DNA of 64,000 bases from Adenophora triphylla var. japonica (taxonomy: Eukaryota; Streptophyta; Magnoliopsida; Asterales; Campanulaceae). This document shows, piece after piece, positions 23,349 through 35,416 of the stretch. Every line of letters starts with the position of its first letter. The stretch's first letter is position 1. Position numbers and translations under genes: made by a program. A model generated the notes under the pieces. That model did not search any database, was not told the origin of the DNA, and saw only the letters and a program-made list of their open reading frames with translations. Location: positions 26,443 to 90,442 of the forward strand of contig JAFEMH010007425.1 of the NCBI GenBank assembly GCA_022495995.1, given 5' to 3'.

Positions 23349-24489
23349 GTTGTTGGCAAAGCCGTTGATGACATACCAAAAGTACTTGGTACATTCAAAC
23401 TATGATCAAACAAGCCGACTGAACTTGGAAACTGAGCATTCTGGACCAAAGGACCTTGAGATGGAGCACTAGCATCCATATATGGAACCAACCTGGATAA
23501 TGAACTGATCCAAAACCAAGAGATGCACCTATCATAGGTTGAGAAAAACCGCCCTGAAACTGGGGTTAATCAAAAGGAGCTTGGAGAAATCCTTCCAGAT
23601 TAAACTGACTTCCACAGAAAGGATACTGAGGACCTTGAGGACCTTGGAATTGACCATACTAAAAGCTTCCTTGCTGCTGAGAGCTTGGAATCCAAAATCC
23701 CTGAGAGTTTGGCTGAAACTGAGGCTGAAAAACACCTGGAAACTGCAATCCATACTGATTTGGAGGCATAGAGGTATTAGGCAGAGGGGAAGATGTCAAA
23801 TCGTAGAAGCTCGGCTGTGGTCTACCAAAACCAACTTGAAAGTTCACCAGCAGCCCCTGATTCTGAGCATAATTGAACTGTGCACCCTGAGCCTGAGGCT
23901 GAGACATTGGGGAAGGAGTGTTGCCTTGTGCATTCACATTCATCCCATACATTTGAGAAACGGGAAGAGAAGTAGCACTATAGGTAGGATGAAAAGGGAG
24001 AAAAACATTCCCGGCTCCTAGATCAGTGTCATTAGCCTCGGTAATCTCTTCATAAGACCCATCTGCACGACGAATCACAGCAATACCCCGGACACGCATT
24101 GCTTCGACAAACCTAGCATGCGCTTCATCCTCTCTAGCCTTAGCAGCTTGGGCAAGCAATTGAGCCTCGCGCTAACGGACTAGAGCAGCCTCCAAATTAG
24201 CTCTCATCTGCTCCATAGACAGATCATGGATGCCTTGTTGACCCATGGCAGATGAACCTCCAAACTGGGGAGACGACATATTCTCTGCACCAAACATCTC
24301 GAAAACTGTGACTGCTTCGGGAATGCATACCAAGCGAGACCCCGAGATGAAAGCACGAACCAAACTTGCCATAGCTGCAGGGGTAAAGAGGTTGAATAAG
24401 GTGGAGGAGAGGAAATGACCTTGAGATGGTATGGGAGAGGGAAGAATAGGAAAGGAGATGGACTCATGCAACATCTTATTAATGTTCAA
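23349..24489 (-). pseudogene. gag: gag of element D, N-terminal part
   Basis: Minus-strand reading from about 24489 (MNINKMLHES) or an inner Met (MASLVRAFISGSRLV, about 24373). The segment MEQMRANLEAALVR is followed by a TAG at 24172-24174, where CAG is expected, then REAQLLAQAAKAREDEAHARF, forming an amphipathic, coiled-coil-like helix. VEAMRVRGIAVIRRADGSYEE is conserved with the gag of element F (SHGIAITHNPKGTFTVDAED). A long Gln/Pro/Phe-rich linker follows (23990-23540), broken by frame changes, and the frame meets element E at 23344. The matching second half is 13253-14365. Confidence 0.82.
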
Positions 24490-25633
24490 GTAGAAATTGA
24501 TGTCTTTTAAATCCTAGGAACGGTTGGAAAAGGCTAAGCCTTAATTCACACAATCTAGATCACGGGGGAACCTAGGGACACATCATCCAAAAATACACCA
24601 AATGTATTGATTAAAAATTAATAATAGGAAATAATACCTAAATAAAACCAAAGCATTTATGGGACGGACGAGCAATCCCAATTTCTGGGGAAATTTGGGC
24701 AGCATAACGGGTATTCCTGAAGAAATTCAAGGAAAAATCCGGCATGACCTCTCGTCGGTGCACGTTGACAAAACGACATGATCTCTCGTTAGAACATGTC
24801 GTGAGAGCGACATGTCCTTTCGTGAAACCATGTTGCGATGGCAATATGCTCACACGTGCTAGGTTTTGGGATAGGTACGAAAGCCTATTATAAATTTTGA
24901 AACAATTCATTTTAGTATATTTGAAAATGGCGTGTCAAAAACCAACCGTTGGGTAAGCTTTAAAAGTGTGGCTCCACCTATGATGCGCTAGGGGGAAAGG
25001 TTTGACATTAGGCGCTCAAGCGTAGGCGACATACATCACCGTCCGCGATGCCGTCAATCGCACCCGAGGGTTCTAGATCTAGTGAAGTAGTGTGCGGATG
25101 ACTATGTTCCTTTATTTGCGAAAATGATTTTTTATTTTATTTTATTTTTTTGATTTTTTTTATTATATATATTTTTTTATTTTTTTTTCATTTGAAAAGT
25201 GGGAAAAGGAAAAACACACACACCCCACAGAGATACAATAAATCAAATGATCATAATATAAACCCAAGGACTGCCCCACAATCTAAACCAAATCAAACAA
25301 ATCAGTCTCTGCAGGTTGGCCTCTCCTGTCGTACGACCCAGGATTGAAGTGGCAGCTTCTGTCGCGTGACAGGAAAGGCCAAATTTCCAGAACCTCAGGC
25401 AATTAGCCACAACCTCAGCCTCCAAGCATCGCTACGGCTCAACACCAATCAGCAACAACAAAAAAATGGGATACATGGAGGAAAAGGCAACAAACAAAGA
25501 ACATAACATGCACATATCACATAATGTCATACACAATGCACACACAAATGAGTGAAATGGACGTTGAACAAAAACGAAAGTTTGACCCACTTTTGAAAAA
25601 CAAGTTTCAAAATGTCCCCAACGGAGTCGCCAC
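24490..25633 (-). other. 5' leader of element D with primer-binding site and hairpins
   Basis: The leader lies between the right LTR and gag. The primer site is the complement of plus 25615-25632. A hairpin with 8-bp perfect arms ACATGTCG (24794-24801) and CGACATGT (24808-24815) and a 6-base loop sits beside further CGACATG words at 24774-24830. Palindromes TGTCGTACGACC (25327-25338) and TGTCGCGTGACA (25360-25371) match the LTR word TGTCGC-TGACA. A T-rich stretch lies at 25128-25190. I found no protein of note; frames such as 24638-24910 have no recognisable domain. Confidence 0.7.
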
Positions 25634-27366
25634 TGAATGAACTCTCGCCAAAAAATAATTAAGTTTTTGGGAGTCACCACGCCGTTTTAAAGGAAACATT
25701 GAGAACCTTTTGAAAATAGAGAATTGGGTTCGGGGGTCAGGTTATGTGTTGGGAAGAACCGAGAGTTCACCCAACACGCCTCGTAAACATGAGTCTTTCT
25801 ATGTTCAACATCCATGATCATTCAATGAGTGTGTGCAATTTGTGTGAGACAAAATATGTATAAAATGCATATTAATGCTTTGCTTTATTGATGAACAGAT
25901 GGAATTACATCTTGTGAGCCACTTATTTTGGGGGGCCACGTCCCGATTACAATGAGGTAAACAAATTACAAATGCAAAAGGGACCTGCTGCAGTTGGCTA
26001 ATTATGTCGCCCGACACAGGACCATGAATGGCCAGTTGTGTCCCGTGACATACTATGCCATATGTAGAGGTCTTACAACTGGACTACAGAGACAAGCCAA
26101 TAGCAACAACGAGGTTAATAGAGATGGAATTAATGGCAAACAACGAGATTGCAGAGATGGAAATGTATAATTGCAATGAGACAATATCAGATTATAGGTC
26201 AAGGAAAACACCTAGATATGGATAAACACATGAGAGAGAATGAATATGATTGATTCACCCTCTACTTGGTGTTTAGACAAACTAATATCAAACAAATGCT
26301 CAAGCATACAGATCAAAGCATACTGGGAACAAAATGAGATTATATCAATACCAATCTAATCAGGTTCTAGCCTGAAGAACATATCAACTGTGACAATACC
26401 AATGAACAATGAGAAGAGAGAGAAAAGGAATTAGGACGTTACCCTTGTAGTGTCCACAATCCTTATACCACGTTAGGTAGAAGGATCTTCAAATCAGCTT
26501 CAGAGAGAAAGAGATCGAGCTCAGAAACAATGGCTGTGAAGCTTCAAGGCTGATTTTAGTGAAGACTATCGAAAATAGACCAGACTGAGGTTGTGAGAAC
26601 GGCCGGAGATGATGGAATTCGCGAACTGAAAAGGGTAAGCGACGGAATTGTGGTGGATTGAAATATGACAGGCGGCGTTAGATCCGGTGAAGCAGCGGCA
26701 GTGAACGTAAAGATAGGGAACGCGGATTTGGGGAGAACAGAGAATGGTGATGGGTGATTGTAGTTGGAGGTAGAGAGATAGAGAACGGTGATGGGCAATT
26801 GTGGGGGACTTGGGTCACCGGCGAATGGGTTTAGAGAGAGAGGATGGGCGTCGCCGTGGCTGGGAGTGTCATTTTGGGTAGAGCGGGAGAGAGATGGGTG
26901 TTATTTTGGGGTAGAGAAACAGAGGGATGAGGAAGGAAGGCGATCGGTTTTGGGGAAGAGCTCAACCGTGAGGAACGATTAGAGAGAGAATGGTGAGGAA
27001 GTTGTTTGCGTTTAGAGAGAGAGTAGAGAGAGAGGCCTTTTCTTTTTTCTTTCCCCCCCCCTGTCAAATGAGAAAATAAATTGATTTAGTGTTGCTTGGA
27101 AATGGTTTATTATGTCGCACGACTGAAGGAGAATAACCGCTTTCCTTTTAGAACCCTGCCAGGTGGCGGTTCTGGACCCTTCCTTGAATAATTACTTAAA
27201 GGTCCAAACAGTATAATTCCCTATAGGTCCTTCCTTAGCGAGAAACTTATAAAAAGCTCCCGAAAGCCTCGGAATGAACCGAAAATTTACCAAAACGCTC
27301 CCTAGCGCACTTTTATTGAGTAAAAGGCATCTTTATTGGGTCGCGAGTTGGATTGGGGTACTCACA
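25634..27366 (-). repeat. 5' LTR of element D (right copy)
   Basis: 1733 bp, the partner of 7858-9640, with the same ends (TGAATGAAC, GGGGTACTCACA). The palindrome pair corresponding to 8228-8283 has decayed slightly (TGTCGCCCGACA near 26005, TGTCCCGTGACA near 26040). A C run (about 27052-27060) and GA-rich tracts near 26985-27035 mark the leader. On the minus strand it would contain the element promoter. Confidence 0.88.
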
Positions 27367-27371
27367 AAGCC

Positions 27372-28925
27372 AAGAGGGGCATCCGATTGAGTTCTACAGT
27401 GAGAAGTTGAGTGGTGCACGACTAAATTATTCAACTTATGATGTAGAATTTTATGCTATTGCTCGAGCATTGCGACATTGGCAGCACTACTTAGTTCATC
27501 GGGAGTTTATCCTAAACTCAGACCATGAAGCACTTAAATACATTAACAACCAACAGAAGCTGAATCAAAGGCATGCGAAATGGGTAAGCTTTTTACATGG
27601 CTTTACTTTCACCTTAAGACACAAGGCTGGGATTCAAAATAAAGTTGTTGATGCTTTGAGTCGATGAGCTTCTTGTTTATCTACGATGCGGATAGAGGTG
27701 CAAGGATTTTATGAATTCAAGGAAATGTATCTAGAGGATGATTATTTTGGTCCTATTATGCAAGATGTTATGAATGGGTAGCATAGTGATTACCAGATTC
27801 AAGAGGGATATTTGTTTAAGGGGCTGCAATTGTGCATTCCAGATTGTTCGCTAAGGGAAAGAATCATCACCGAACAACATGCAACGGGACATTTTGGTCG
27901 AGACAAAAGTATATAATTAGTAGACAGAAAATACTTTTGGCCAAAATTAAAGCGTGACGTTGCTAGACATGTGGAAAGGTGTCATGTTTGTCAACGTTCA
28001 AAGGGGGGTTCCACTAATGCGGGTCTTTACACTCCTCTACCAGTCCCGGCAATTCCTTGGGTTGAAGTAAGTATGGATTTCGTCCTTGGCCTTCCGCGCA
28101 CTCAAGGGAGAAAGGATTCCCTTATGGTTGTCGTGGACAGATTCTCAAAGATGGCCCATTTCATACCTTGTCAGAAGACCATGGATGCTTCAAATGTTGC
28201 AGATCTTTATTTCAAAGAGATATTCCGTTTGCATGGGATTCCTCGCACTATAACATCTGATCGTGATCCAAAGTTTATGGGGCATTTTTGGAGGACTTTA
28301 AGAAAAAGGATGGGTACTCAATTGTAGTTTAGTACTTCATACCATCCTGAAACAGATGGTCAGAGACAGAGGTAGTTAATCGAAGCTTGGGAAATTCGCT
28401 ACAATGCTTGGTGGGAGATAAGCCAAAACAATGGGATTTGGTTCTTCCATATGCTAAATTTGCGTATAACAACTCAAAGAATCGTACTACTCAGCTCAGT
28501 CCATTGAAATTGTTCATGGACTTAGTCCTAATAGCATTATCGACTTAGCTCCAATTCCTAATTTGAAAACAACTAGTACGAAGGCGGAAGAGTTAGCTAA
28601 ACACATTAAGATCATCCATGAACAAGTCAAAAAACAGATCGAAGCCAACAATGCCAAGTATAAAGCAGCAGCGGATGTTCATCGAAGGAAGGTTGTGCTT
28701 GAGGAAGGAGATTATGTGTGGGCTGTATTAACCAAGGATAGGTTTCCAGCTGGAGAAAATACGAAGCTGCATGATAGAAAAGTTGGTCCTTGTTGGATTT
28801 TGTAGAAAATCAACGATAACGCATACCAGCTTCAACTACCTAGCCATCTAAAAAATTCAGATATTTTCAATGTCAAGCATCTTGTTCCTATCATATGATA
28901 TCTCCCTAATGACAACTCGAGGACG
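27372..28925 (+). pseudogene. pol: RNase H and integrase of element C, degenerate
   Basis: This continues the RNase H interrupted at 7857 (EGHPIEFYSEKLSGARLNYS, HWQHYLVHREFILNSDHEAL, RHAKWVSFL, VVDALSR). A TGA, where CGA is expected, follows near 27665. Integrase has a zinc region ending CHVCQRSKGG (about 27985), Asp in VSMDFVLGLP (28080), Asp in TSDRDPKFMGHFW (28260), then a TAG and a shift before the Glu-bearing TEVVNRSLG (about 28370). The C-terminal part spans 28563-28860 and ends near INDNAYQLQLPSHL. At least five stops or shifts make it non-functional. The purine tract before the LTR at 28951 is degraded. Confidence 0.88.
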
Positions 28926-29047
28926 AGATTTTTCTCCAAGCGAGGGCGACTGATGCAGTGATATTCTGGAGTATTCCAGAACATTTTTGTGATAAGTATT
29001 ATAGTTGTTTCGTTCCTTTTGTCGTAGAAGTCAAAATATCAAGAGTC

Positions 29048-30085
<1,038 letters not shown>

Positions 30086-30335
30086 GTATTTTGAAAGTCA
30101 GCAAATCAAGAGCCTTTGTATTTTGAAAGTCAGCAATAGTAAGTCTTTTCAGTTAGTTATTGCATCTATAAATACCCTTGATGTACTGATTGAAAGGGGG
30201 TCTTGAATAAAATACTTTCCCGTCATAATCAACTATCTGCGCTTGATTTTTTTTACTTATTATTGGTGTAAGATTCTCCTTCAACTCCCTTTTCTTTATT
30301 CCCTCTGAAGGCTGCAGTTTGACTGCATCAGAAAT

Positions 30336-30495
30336 TATGGGGGAAATAGGTCGGGTGTGAGGAAAAAGAGAGAGAAAGGACTTCCACTTTAAATGAGTGT
30401 GGGTGTCATGTTAGTGTGAGTGTGAGTGTGTATTACTCCCTCCGTCCCAATGTGAGTGTGAGTGTGAGTGTGAGTGTGAGTGTGAGTGTGTATTA
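30336..30495. repeat. Possible A-LTR remainder and GTGTGA microsatellite with duplicated mariner end
   Basis: After element C, about 60 bp of GA-rich sequence may belong to the LTR of element A (inference). A GTGTGA microsatellite (30410-30430 and 30450-30490) follows. The mariner end TACTCCCTCCGTCCCA occurs twice, at about 30434-30449 and 30494-30509, each preceded by GAGTGTGTAT. The first copy is therefore a local duplication with the microsatellite rather than a separate element. Confidence 0.7.
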
Positions 30496-30888
30496 CTCCC
30501 TCCGTCCCACTCGAAGTGTCCTAAAATTATTCATGCACGGGAATTAATGAATAAATATATATAATGCAAAATATAAATAGTGGAATTGAATTAGGGGATA
30601 ATTAGGAAAAGTCACATCAATAACTAAAAAGTTAACATTTACCCGTCTGATTCTTTGATCAGACTAATTCAAGGAGTAATCCTTGTGAAAATTTCAAACT
30701 TCCCACCAAAACTAGTGGTTCTTAAATTGTTACCAATTCAAGGAGTAATTTTCAAATACAGCCATAGATGGAAAAAATCTCCGGACACTTTTCATCTTCA
30801 AAAATCTGCTCCCACTTTTATCTTCCATAATCTGCTGCCACTTTCATCTTCAAAAATCTGGTCCCACTTTTATCTTCAACAACCCAAC

Positions 30889-32368
30889 ATGCAATCAGCA
30901 AACAAGAAACCCAATATAAGTACTCAGGCAAGAAACAAAATGGCTCAAGTGTTGATAGAAGCTTTAGAAGAAGGAGACCTTCCAAAAGGCAAAATCCAAG
31001 AAGTTGCTTCAAGGTTTGGTGTCACTAGTCGAACAGTCAACAGAATTTGGATGCAAGCAAGGGACCAAAGGAAGAGAGGTATGCCTGTCCACCTATCATT
31101 AAAAAAACAAGGAGTCATGAGGCAAAAAAAGAGTGAAGTTAGATGTTAAGAAAGTGAAAATCATAAAATTTCAGGAAAGAGGTACAATTAGAAAATTAGG
31201 TGAAGGTTTGGGAGTGAGTAAAAGCAAAATTGGGAGATGGAAAAAGGAGGGTGTGATCAGAGCACACACAAATGCTATTAAGCCTTCCTTATCACCAGTT
31301 AATTTTCTGCAAAGGCTAAAATTCTGTCTTTCTGCTCTTAAATTTGATGTACAAGAAGGAACTCCAACTTTCAAAGATATGGACAATGTCATTCATGCAG
31401 ATGAGAAGTGGTTTCTTATGGCAAAATGTAAAACAAGGTCATACATTATTCCTGGTGAAGTGGAAGCTTACAGATCATGCCAAAGCAAGAGATACATCAT
31501 CAAAGTCATGTTTTTTTGTTGTGTATCTAGGCCAATTTATGGTAGTAATTGGGAGTTGTTATTTGATGGAAAAATAGGGATGTAGCCCTTTACCAACACA
31601 GAGCCAGCAAAAAGAAGCAGTAGGAGTAGGGCAGCTGGTACACTAGTTACCAAGCCCATAAAATCAATCAACAAGGCAGTGACAAAGCAAATGCTGATCA
31701 ACAATGTAAGTTTTCTGAAAAATATTTATCTTTTCATTATTCATCTTGTTTTCCTTACATGAATTGTGTTAATGTGCATTATATAAGGTCATTCCTGCAA
31801 TCAAGGCAAAGTGGCCTACAAATGCAAGTAAAAAGATCTTCATTCAGTGGGATAATGCAAAACCACATATGAAGAACAATGATCCAGAGTTTAGAGCAGT
31901 TGCATCAGCAGATGGTTTTGACATTCAACTTCAATTTCAACCACCTAACTCTCCTGACACAAACATCAATGATCTAGGATGGTATGCTTCATTGGATGTA
32001 ATTAAAACAGAGAGTTCATCAAAAAGTGTTGATGACCTTGTGAAGGCAGTCTTGGTGGCCTATGTGAAATTAGAAGACAAGAAACTCAACAAATTATTCC
32101 TTTCATTGCAAAATGTTATGATATCCGCTATGAGAGCAAGAGGCCACAACAACTTCAAATTGGGACACTTGGGGAAGGATGGATTGGAAAAAGAGGGAAA
32201 ACTCAGAAGAAACTCGACGGTGGAATCGCACTAGTAAGAGAATGTGTGGATTACTTGGAACAAATTGGGGAAGGACATGGTTTTGAAGGCATAATGACAC
32301 TGTACCAAAGAGAAAAGATTGAATTGGCAAGGTTATCCCAATTAATAAGTAAAATAGTTAGATTATGA
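30889..32368 (+). pseudogene. Mariner-like transposase, plant DD39D type
   Basis: A start at ATG 30889 gives an N-terminal helix-turn-helix (KGKIQEVASRFGVTSRTVNRI). A shift at an A-run near 31125 leads to a second DNA-binding segment (TIRKLGEGLGVSKSKIGRW) and the catalytic core. The first Asp is in VIHADEKWF (about 31400), the second in FIQWDNAKPH (31847-31860) and the third in NINDLGW (about 31970); exactly 39 residues lie between the last two. A TAG near 31583 interrupts the core, an 82-bp intron spans 31706-31787 (separate entry), and a shift near 32200 leads to the C-terminal end at 32368. It would cut and paste the element at TA sites; the lesions make it inactive. Confidence 0.88.
31706..31787 (+). 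other. Spliceosomal intron in the mariner transposase
   Basis: GTAAGTTTT at the 5' end, ATATAAG at the 3' end and a T-rich middle. Removing the 82 bp joins AACAAT to GTCATTCCTGCAATC, restoring the continuous family sequence NNVIPAIKAKWP. Introns at similar positions are reported for some plant mariner-like transposases (from memory). Confidence 0.75.
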
Positions 32369-32383
32369 TCATTATTTTGGGAC

Positions 32384-33589
32384 TGTGATTTAATTAAGAT
32401 ATTCTGGAATATCAATATGTAGGGGAAGAACAGTCAATTATGAAAAACGGTCAAAGTAAATACAATTAATATTTATTGAAAATAAAATAAAGTTTGACTA
32501 TTATTTATTTAGTTAATTTATTTTGTGTTAGATTTTGGAAAGCGGCATTAGGTGGGCTTGTTCGCATTTAGGAGCGCAATTAAGGTAAGGAATTACGCTC
32601 CTAGTTACTTGATGTCTCGTTCAATTTATAGGATTTTCCGCATTCCTATTTTTGAATTGCAATAAATTAAATGTACCGAACATGGCAGGTACACTTTTGA
32701 AAATGAGCTCCGCACCTTGATTTTGTACGTTCTTAAATCTCACTCTAAAATCTCTTTTAACAAATATGTTTGGTTAACTGAGATGCTTCCTTGTGATTAT
32801 GATTTTGATGTTGATAAAAGTATTATTCACTTGTTAAAATACGATTTGAAATACGAGTTGAATTATGATAACGGTGCCGGTAGGGAACCTTTTATAATTT
32901 TGAAATGATCCCAAAATTGAACAACCCGTCATAGGGGTAACATGACACTATTGCCTATCTAGGCATTTACATCACTGGGGATGTGTGTGGGGTTATCCGG
33001 ATATACCTATATGATTATGACTATAAACCCTTCGTTCGGGGCCCTATATGAAATCGGTCGTTAGACCGCTTGGGTGATCATAAAGATTGTGAAAATATTT
33101 AATTTATGTTTTCGATGCCATGTATTTATGAACTGTTGAAACTGAAAGGTTTTGATACAAACTATCCCTTCGTTTTACAAATGATTTTTGTACAGCTCCT
33201 TTGAGGTTTCCCCCTTCTTAGAAACCGAAGGGGGTGACGTATGAACTTACTAAGCACTCGTTCGCTCACCCTTTCACTTTCTTCTTCCTTCCAGGTAATA
33301 AGTAGGAGGAGTTGTGACGGTAAAATGGAGTTCTAGATGCAGCTCAAGTAGTTTGAGTTTTATCTAAGTACTTACTAGTACCTTATTGTTAGGTGTTTAT
33401 TTCATGTTTTATTTTATTTTCCTTCTGTGTTAGACAGTTTGTGACTTATGTATTCGTATTTTGGATCAAGACTTTCAGTTGTTTATAAGGCGTTATTGTG
33501 TTATTAATTTTGATTATTGTTACGACCTTAAATTATGGGTCAAGTGGTTGTACCTGGATTTGGGGTTGTGACAAAGTTGGTATCAGAGC
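32384..33589 (+). repeat. 5' LTR and primer-binding site of element H
   Basis: The LTR runs from TGTGATTTAATT (32384) to GGGGTTGTGACA (33573), about 1190 bp. The primer site TGGTATCAGAGC at 33578-33589 is an exact match to the initiator Met-tRNA end. The left end is inferred from TG and from the sudden loss of mariner sequence there, so it could be a few bases off. The reading frame 32717-32908 within it has no recognised domain. Confidence 0.7.
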
Positions 33590-33743
33590 TTTGGTTTTAG
33601 ATTTTAAAGACGTTAGGATTCGAGAATTATGAAAGATTAGTAACATTAGGTTTGACATTTATTGAGGTTATAGACTTTAAAATAATTAAGACATAATGGT
33701 TTTATTGAGGTACTAATTGAGAACTTTATGGTTATTGTAGGAA

Positions 33744-33848
33744 ATGGAAAAATTCAAGGGAGGATTATATTGGGGCATGAACTCAAACCAAAAGAAGAAG
33801 TTTTGGCGCAAGAAGAGTTGCGAGAGGTTGAGAAAACTGAAAAGGGAA
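33744..33848 (+). pseudogene. Upstream ORF of element H, 5' part
   Basis: From ATG 33744 (MEKFKGGLYWG) the frame is Lys/Arg-rich (NQKKKFWRKKSCERLRKLKR) and runs without stops into the Athila-type insertion at 33849. It continues in the same frame after the target duplication at 43057. It lies between the primer site and gag, where most Tekay elements have only a leader. No known domain is recognised; composition suggests a basic, helical protein. Confidence 0.5.
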
Positions 33849-33853
33849 CTAGT

Positions 33854-35416
33854 TGTTCGGTCGAAACCTAACGGTTTATTTGTATCCGCAAGCGCACGGG
33901 CTATTGTAATATAGCGGGTGCAAGTACGGGTCGATCCCACAGAGACAGGGTTTACTTTAGGGAATATTTTTGTCTTTAGAAAGTATAGAAAAGATTGGGG
34001 GGAGATAAAATTTGTTTTTAGAAAAATAGAGAGAACATAAACAGAAAGTATTTTGATTAAATTCTTATAAAACGAAGCATTCTCGGGATTGGAAATTATA
34101 CACATAATTTTGTTCATCAAATCGTCATTGTCTTAGAGATAAAAGGTTTTCATAAAAAGCAAGGATGGTATGTTAAGCCTACGCTACTTCGGGTTAAGAC
34201 AGTAGCGTTTGTATTCTTCACTAATTATGTCCTAATTGTTTGAGATTTCCGTTTATGTTATCCCCGCCCTGTCACAAACGGGCATTCCGGCTTATCTCTA
34301 GCTGACCATAATTAGTAAGAATCCATTAAGAACGAGAGTCAACATACTTTCCATTAAAGGAACATCCCTAGGCCATTGAACTACTTTCGTGATCAATGAA
34401 ACCTAGTTTCTTTATATGGTTCCGTCAATCGAGATTCTCCGCTAGGTACTTCTCTCAATTGACTGAATCATACAAATTGGACATCTCCAGAATGTAAGGC
34501 ATTTAGAGAATAATATAAAGAAATTGTTTAGATGAAGAAAGAAGACAAGAATTTTCATTTTAGATGATGAACAAGTATGCTTTTGAGTTTCCAACCCCAA
34601 GAATAAGGGGGATTACTCACAAGCCATTAATAACATATAAGCAGAAATAAAAGATTGAGTAAGAAGGACTTATGATGAATAAATGCTGGAAATGATGCTT
34701 CACTTTTATTGCTGTTCCTCCAAAGTAACTCCAAGAACAAAACAATGACTTTGATCTTCAAATCTCTTTGGAAAATTGTTGTCACATGTGTTTGTATTTT
34801 CTATCTATGAAGTATCAGTGATTTCTCTCTAAAATTTTGTATCTAAGACTGATTACAAGGGTCCTATTTATAATTGGGAGGAGACTCTTCAATTGGGTGC
34901 CATCAAAAGGTGCCTTTACATCTGCAGTCACGACTTGCACGGCCGTGTCAAGGATTTTGCACGGCCGTGTACTCTTTGGCGCCAGAATTGAATTTGAACT
35001 TGGAGACTTGCACGGCCGCTCCGAATATAGCTGCACGGCCGCTCCGAGGTTGGCACGGCCAGGACACTTCAGCGCTCGGCCACTCCATGGATTTTGGGGC
35101 CAAGATGGCCGGCCATGGCCTATGATGCATGGCCGCTCCCGAACTTGCTGCACGGCCGCTCCTACTGGTTTTCAGCTTTGTGTGTTTATTTTGCTTGGTG
35201 TTCCTCCATCCTTTTGGACCAATTTGCCCAAGTATCCTTTGGATATAAAAAGACCCTAAAACCTGTCTAAAATGTATGAAACATACCAAAAACGTAAAAT
35301 CTAATAAAATAGCAAAAGTAAGTAAAAAGTACTAAAAACTAAATGAGAAATGATGATTTATTTATGTAAAAGTATATAAAATCTAGGATAATTGACTATA
35401 TAATAGTCACTTATCA
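33854..35416 (-). repeat. 3' LTR of the Athila-type element
   Basis: 1563 bp, nearly identical to 41493-43056. It contains seven GCACGGCCG-type words at 34937-35162: two GCACGGCCGTGT, three GCACGGCCGCTCC, one GCATGGCCGCTCC and one bare GCACGGCC. Frames in this stretch (for example 34837-35259) simply translate the repeated words and are not genes. Confidence 0.93.
34937..35162. repeat. GCACGGCCGTGT / GCACGGCCGCTCC cluster in an LTR
   Basis: Copies start at 34937 and 34959 (both GCACGGCCGTGT), 35010 and 35033 (GCACGGCCGCTCC), 35053 (GCACGGCC), 35127 (GCATGGCCGCTCC) and 35150 (GCACGGCCGCTCC). CACGGCCGTG is a perfect 10-bp palindrome. The matching cluster is in the other LTR at about 42577-42802, and a third cluster lies inside the element at 38548-38656. 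Confidence 0.88.

Larger units (their letters stand above)
7853..27371 (-). mobile_element. Tat/Ogre-type gag-only retrotransposon (element D)
   Basis: LTRs at 7858-9640 and 25634-27366 begin TGAATGAAC and end GGGGTACTCACA on the plus strand. They are flanked by the exact duplication AAGCC (7853-7857, 27367-27371). The minus-strand order is: 5' LTR on the right, primer site 25615-25632, leader, gag, long non-coding tail with tandem repeats, 3' LTR on the left. The primer site TGGCGACTCCGTTGGGGA is the form used by Tat/Ogre elements (tRNA-Arg, from memory). Only gag is found, with no protease, RT, RNase H or integrase. That fits the non-autonomous class called TR-GAG. Element E interrupts gag. 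Confidence 0.88.
30496..32383 (+). mobile_element. Mariner-like (DD39D) transposon, 3' end truncated
   Basis: The 5' terminal repeat CTCCCTCCGTCCCACTCGAA begins at 30496 after TA (30494-30495), the Tc1/mariner target. The Stowaway/mariner consensus CTCCCTCCGTCCC is well known in plants. The transposase gene fills the interior. The right end stops at ATTATTTTGGGAC (32371-32383), where the inverted repeat should continue with GGAGGGAG. Instead the LTR of element H starts with TG at 32384, so H appears to have inserted in, or deleted, the right terminal repeat. Confidence 0.8.

Noticed and set aside
34815..35289. Overlapping frames on both strands with Cys/Thr/Ala/Ala-Pro repeats
   Set aside because: They translate the GCACGGCCG words in the LTR and recur in the other LTR at 42455-42929, so they are repeat artefacts.
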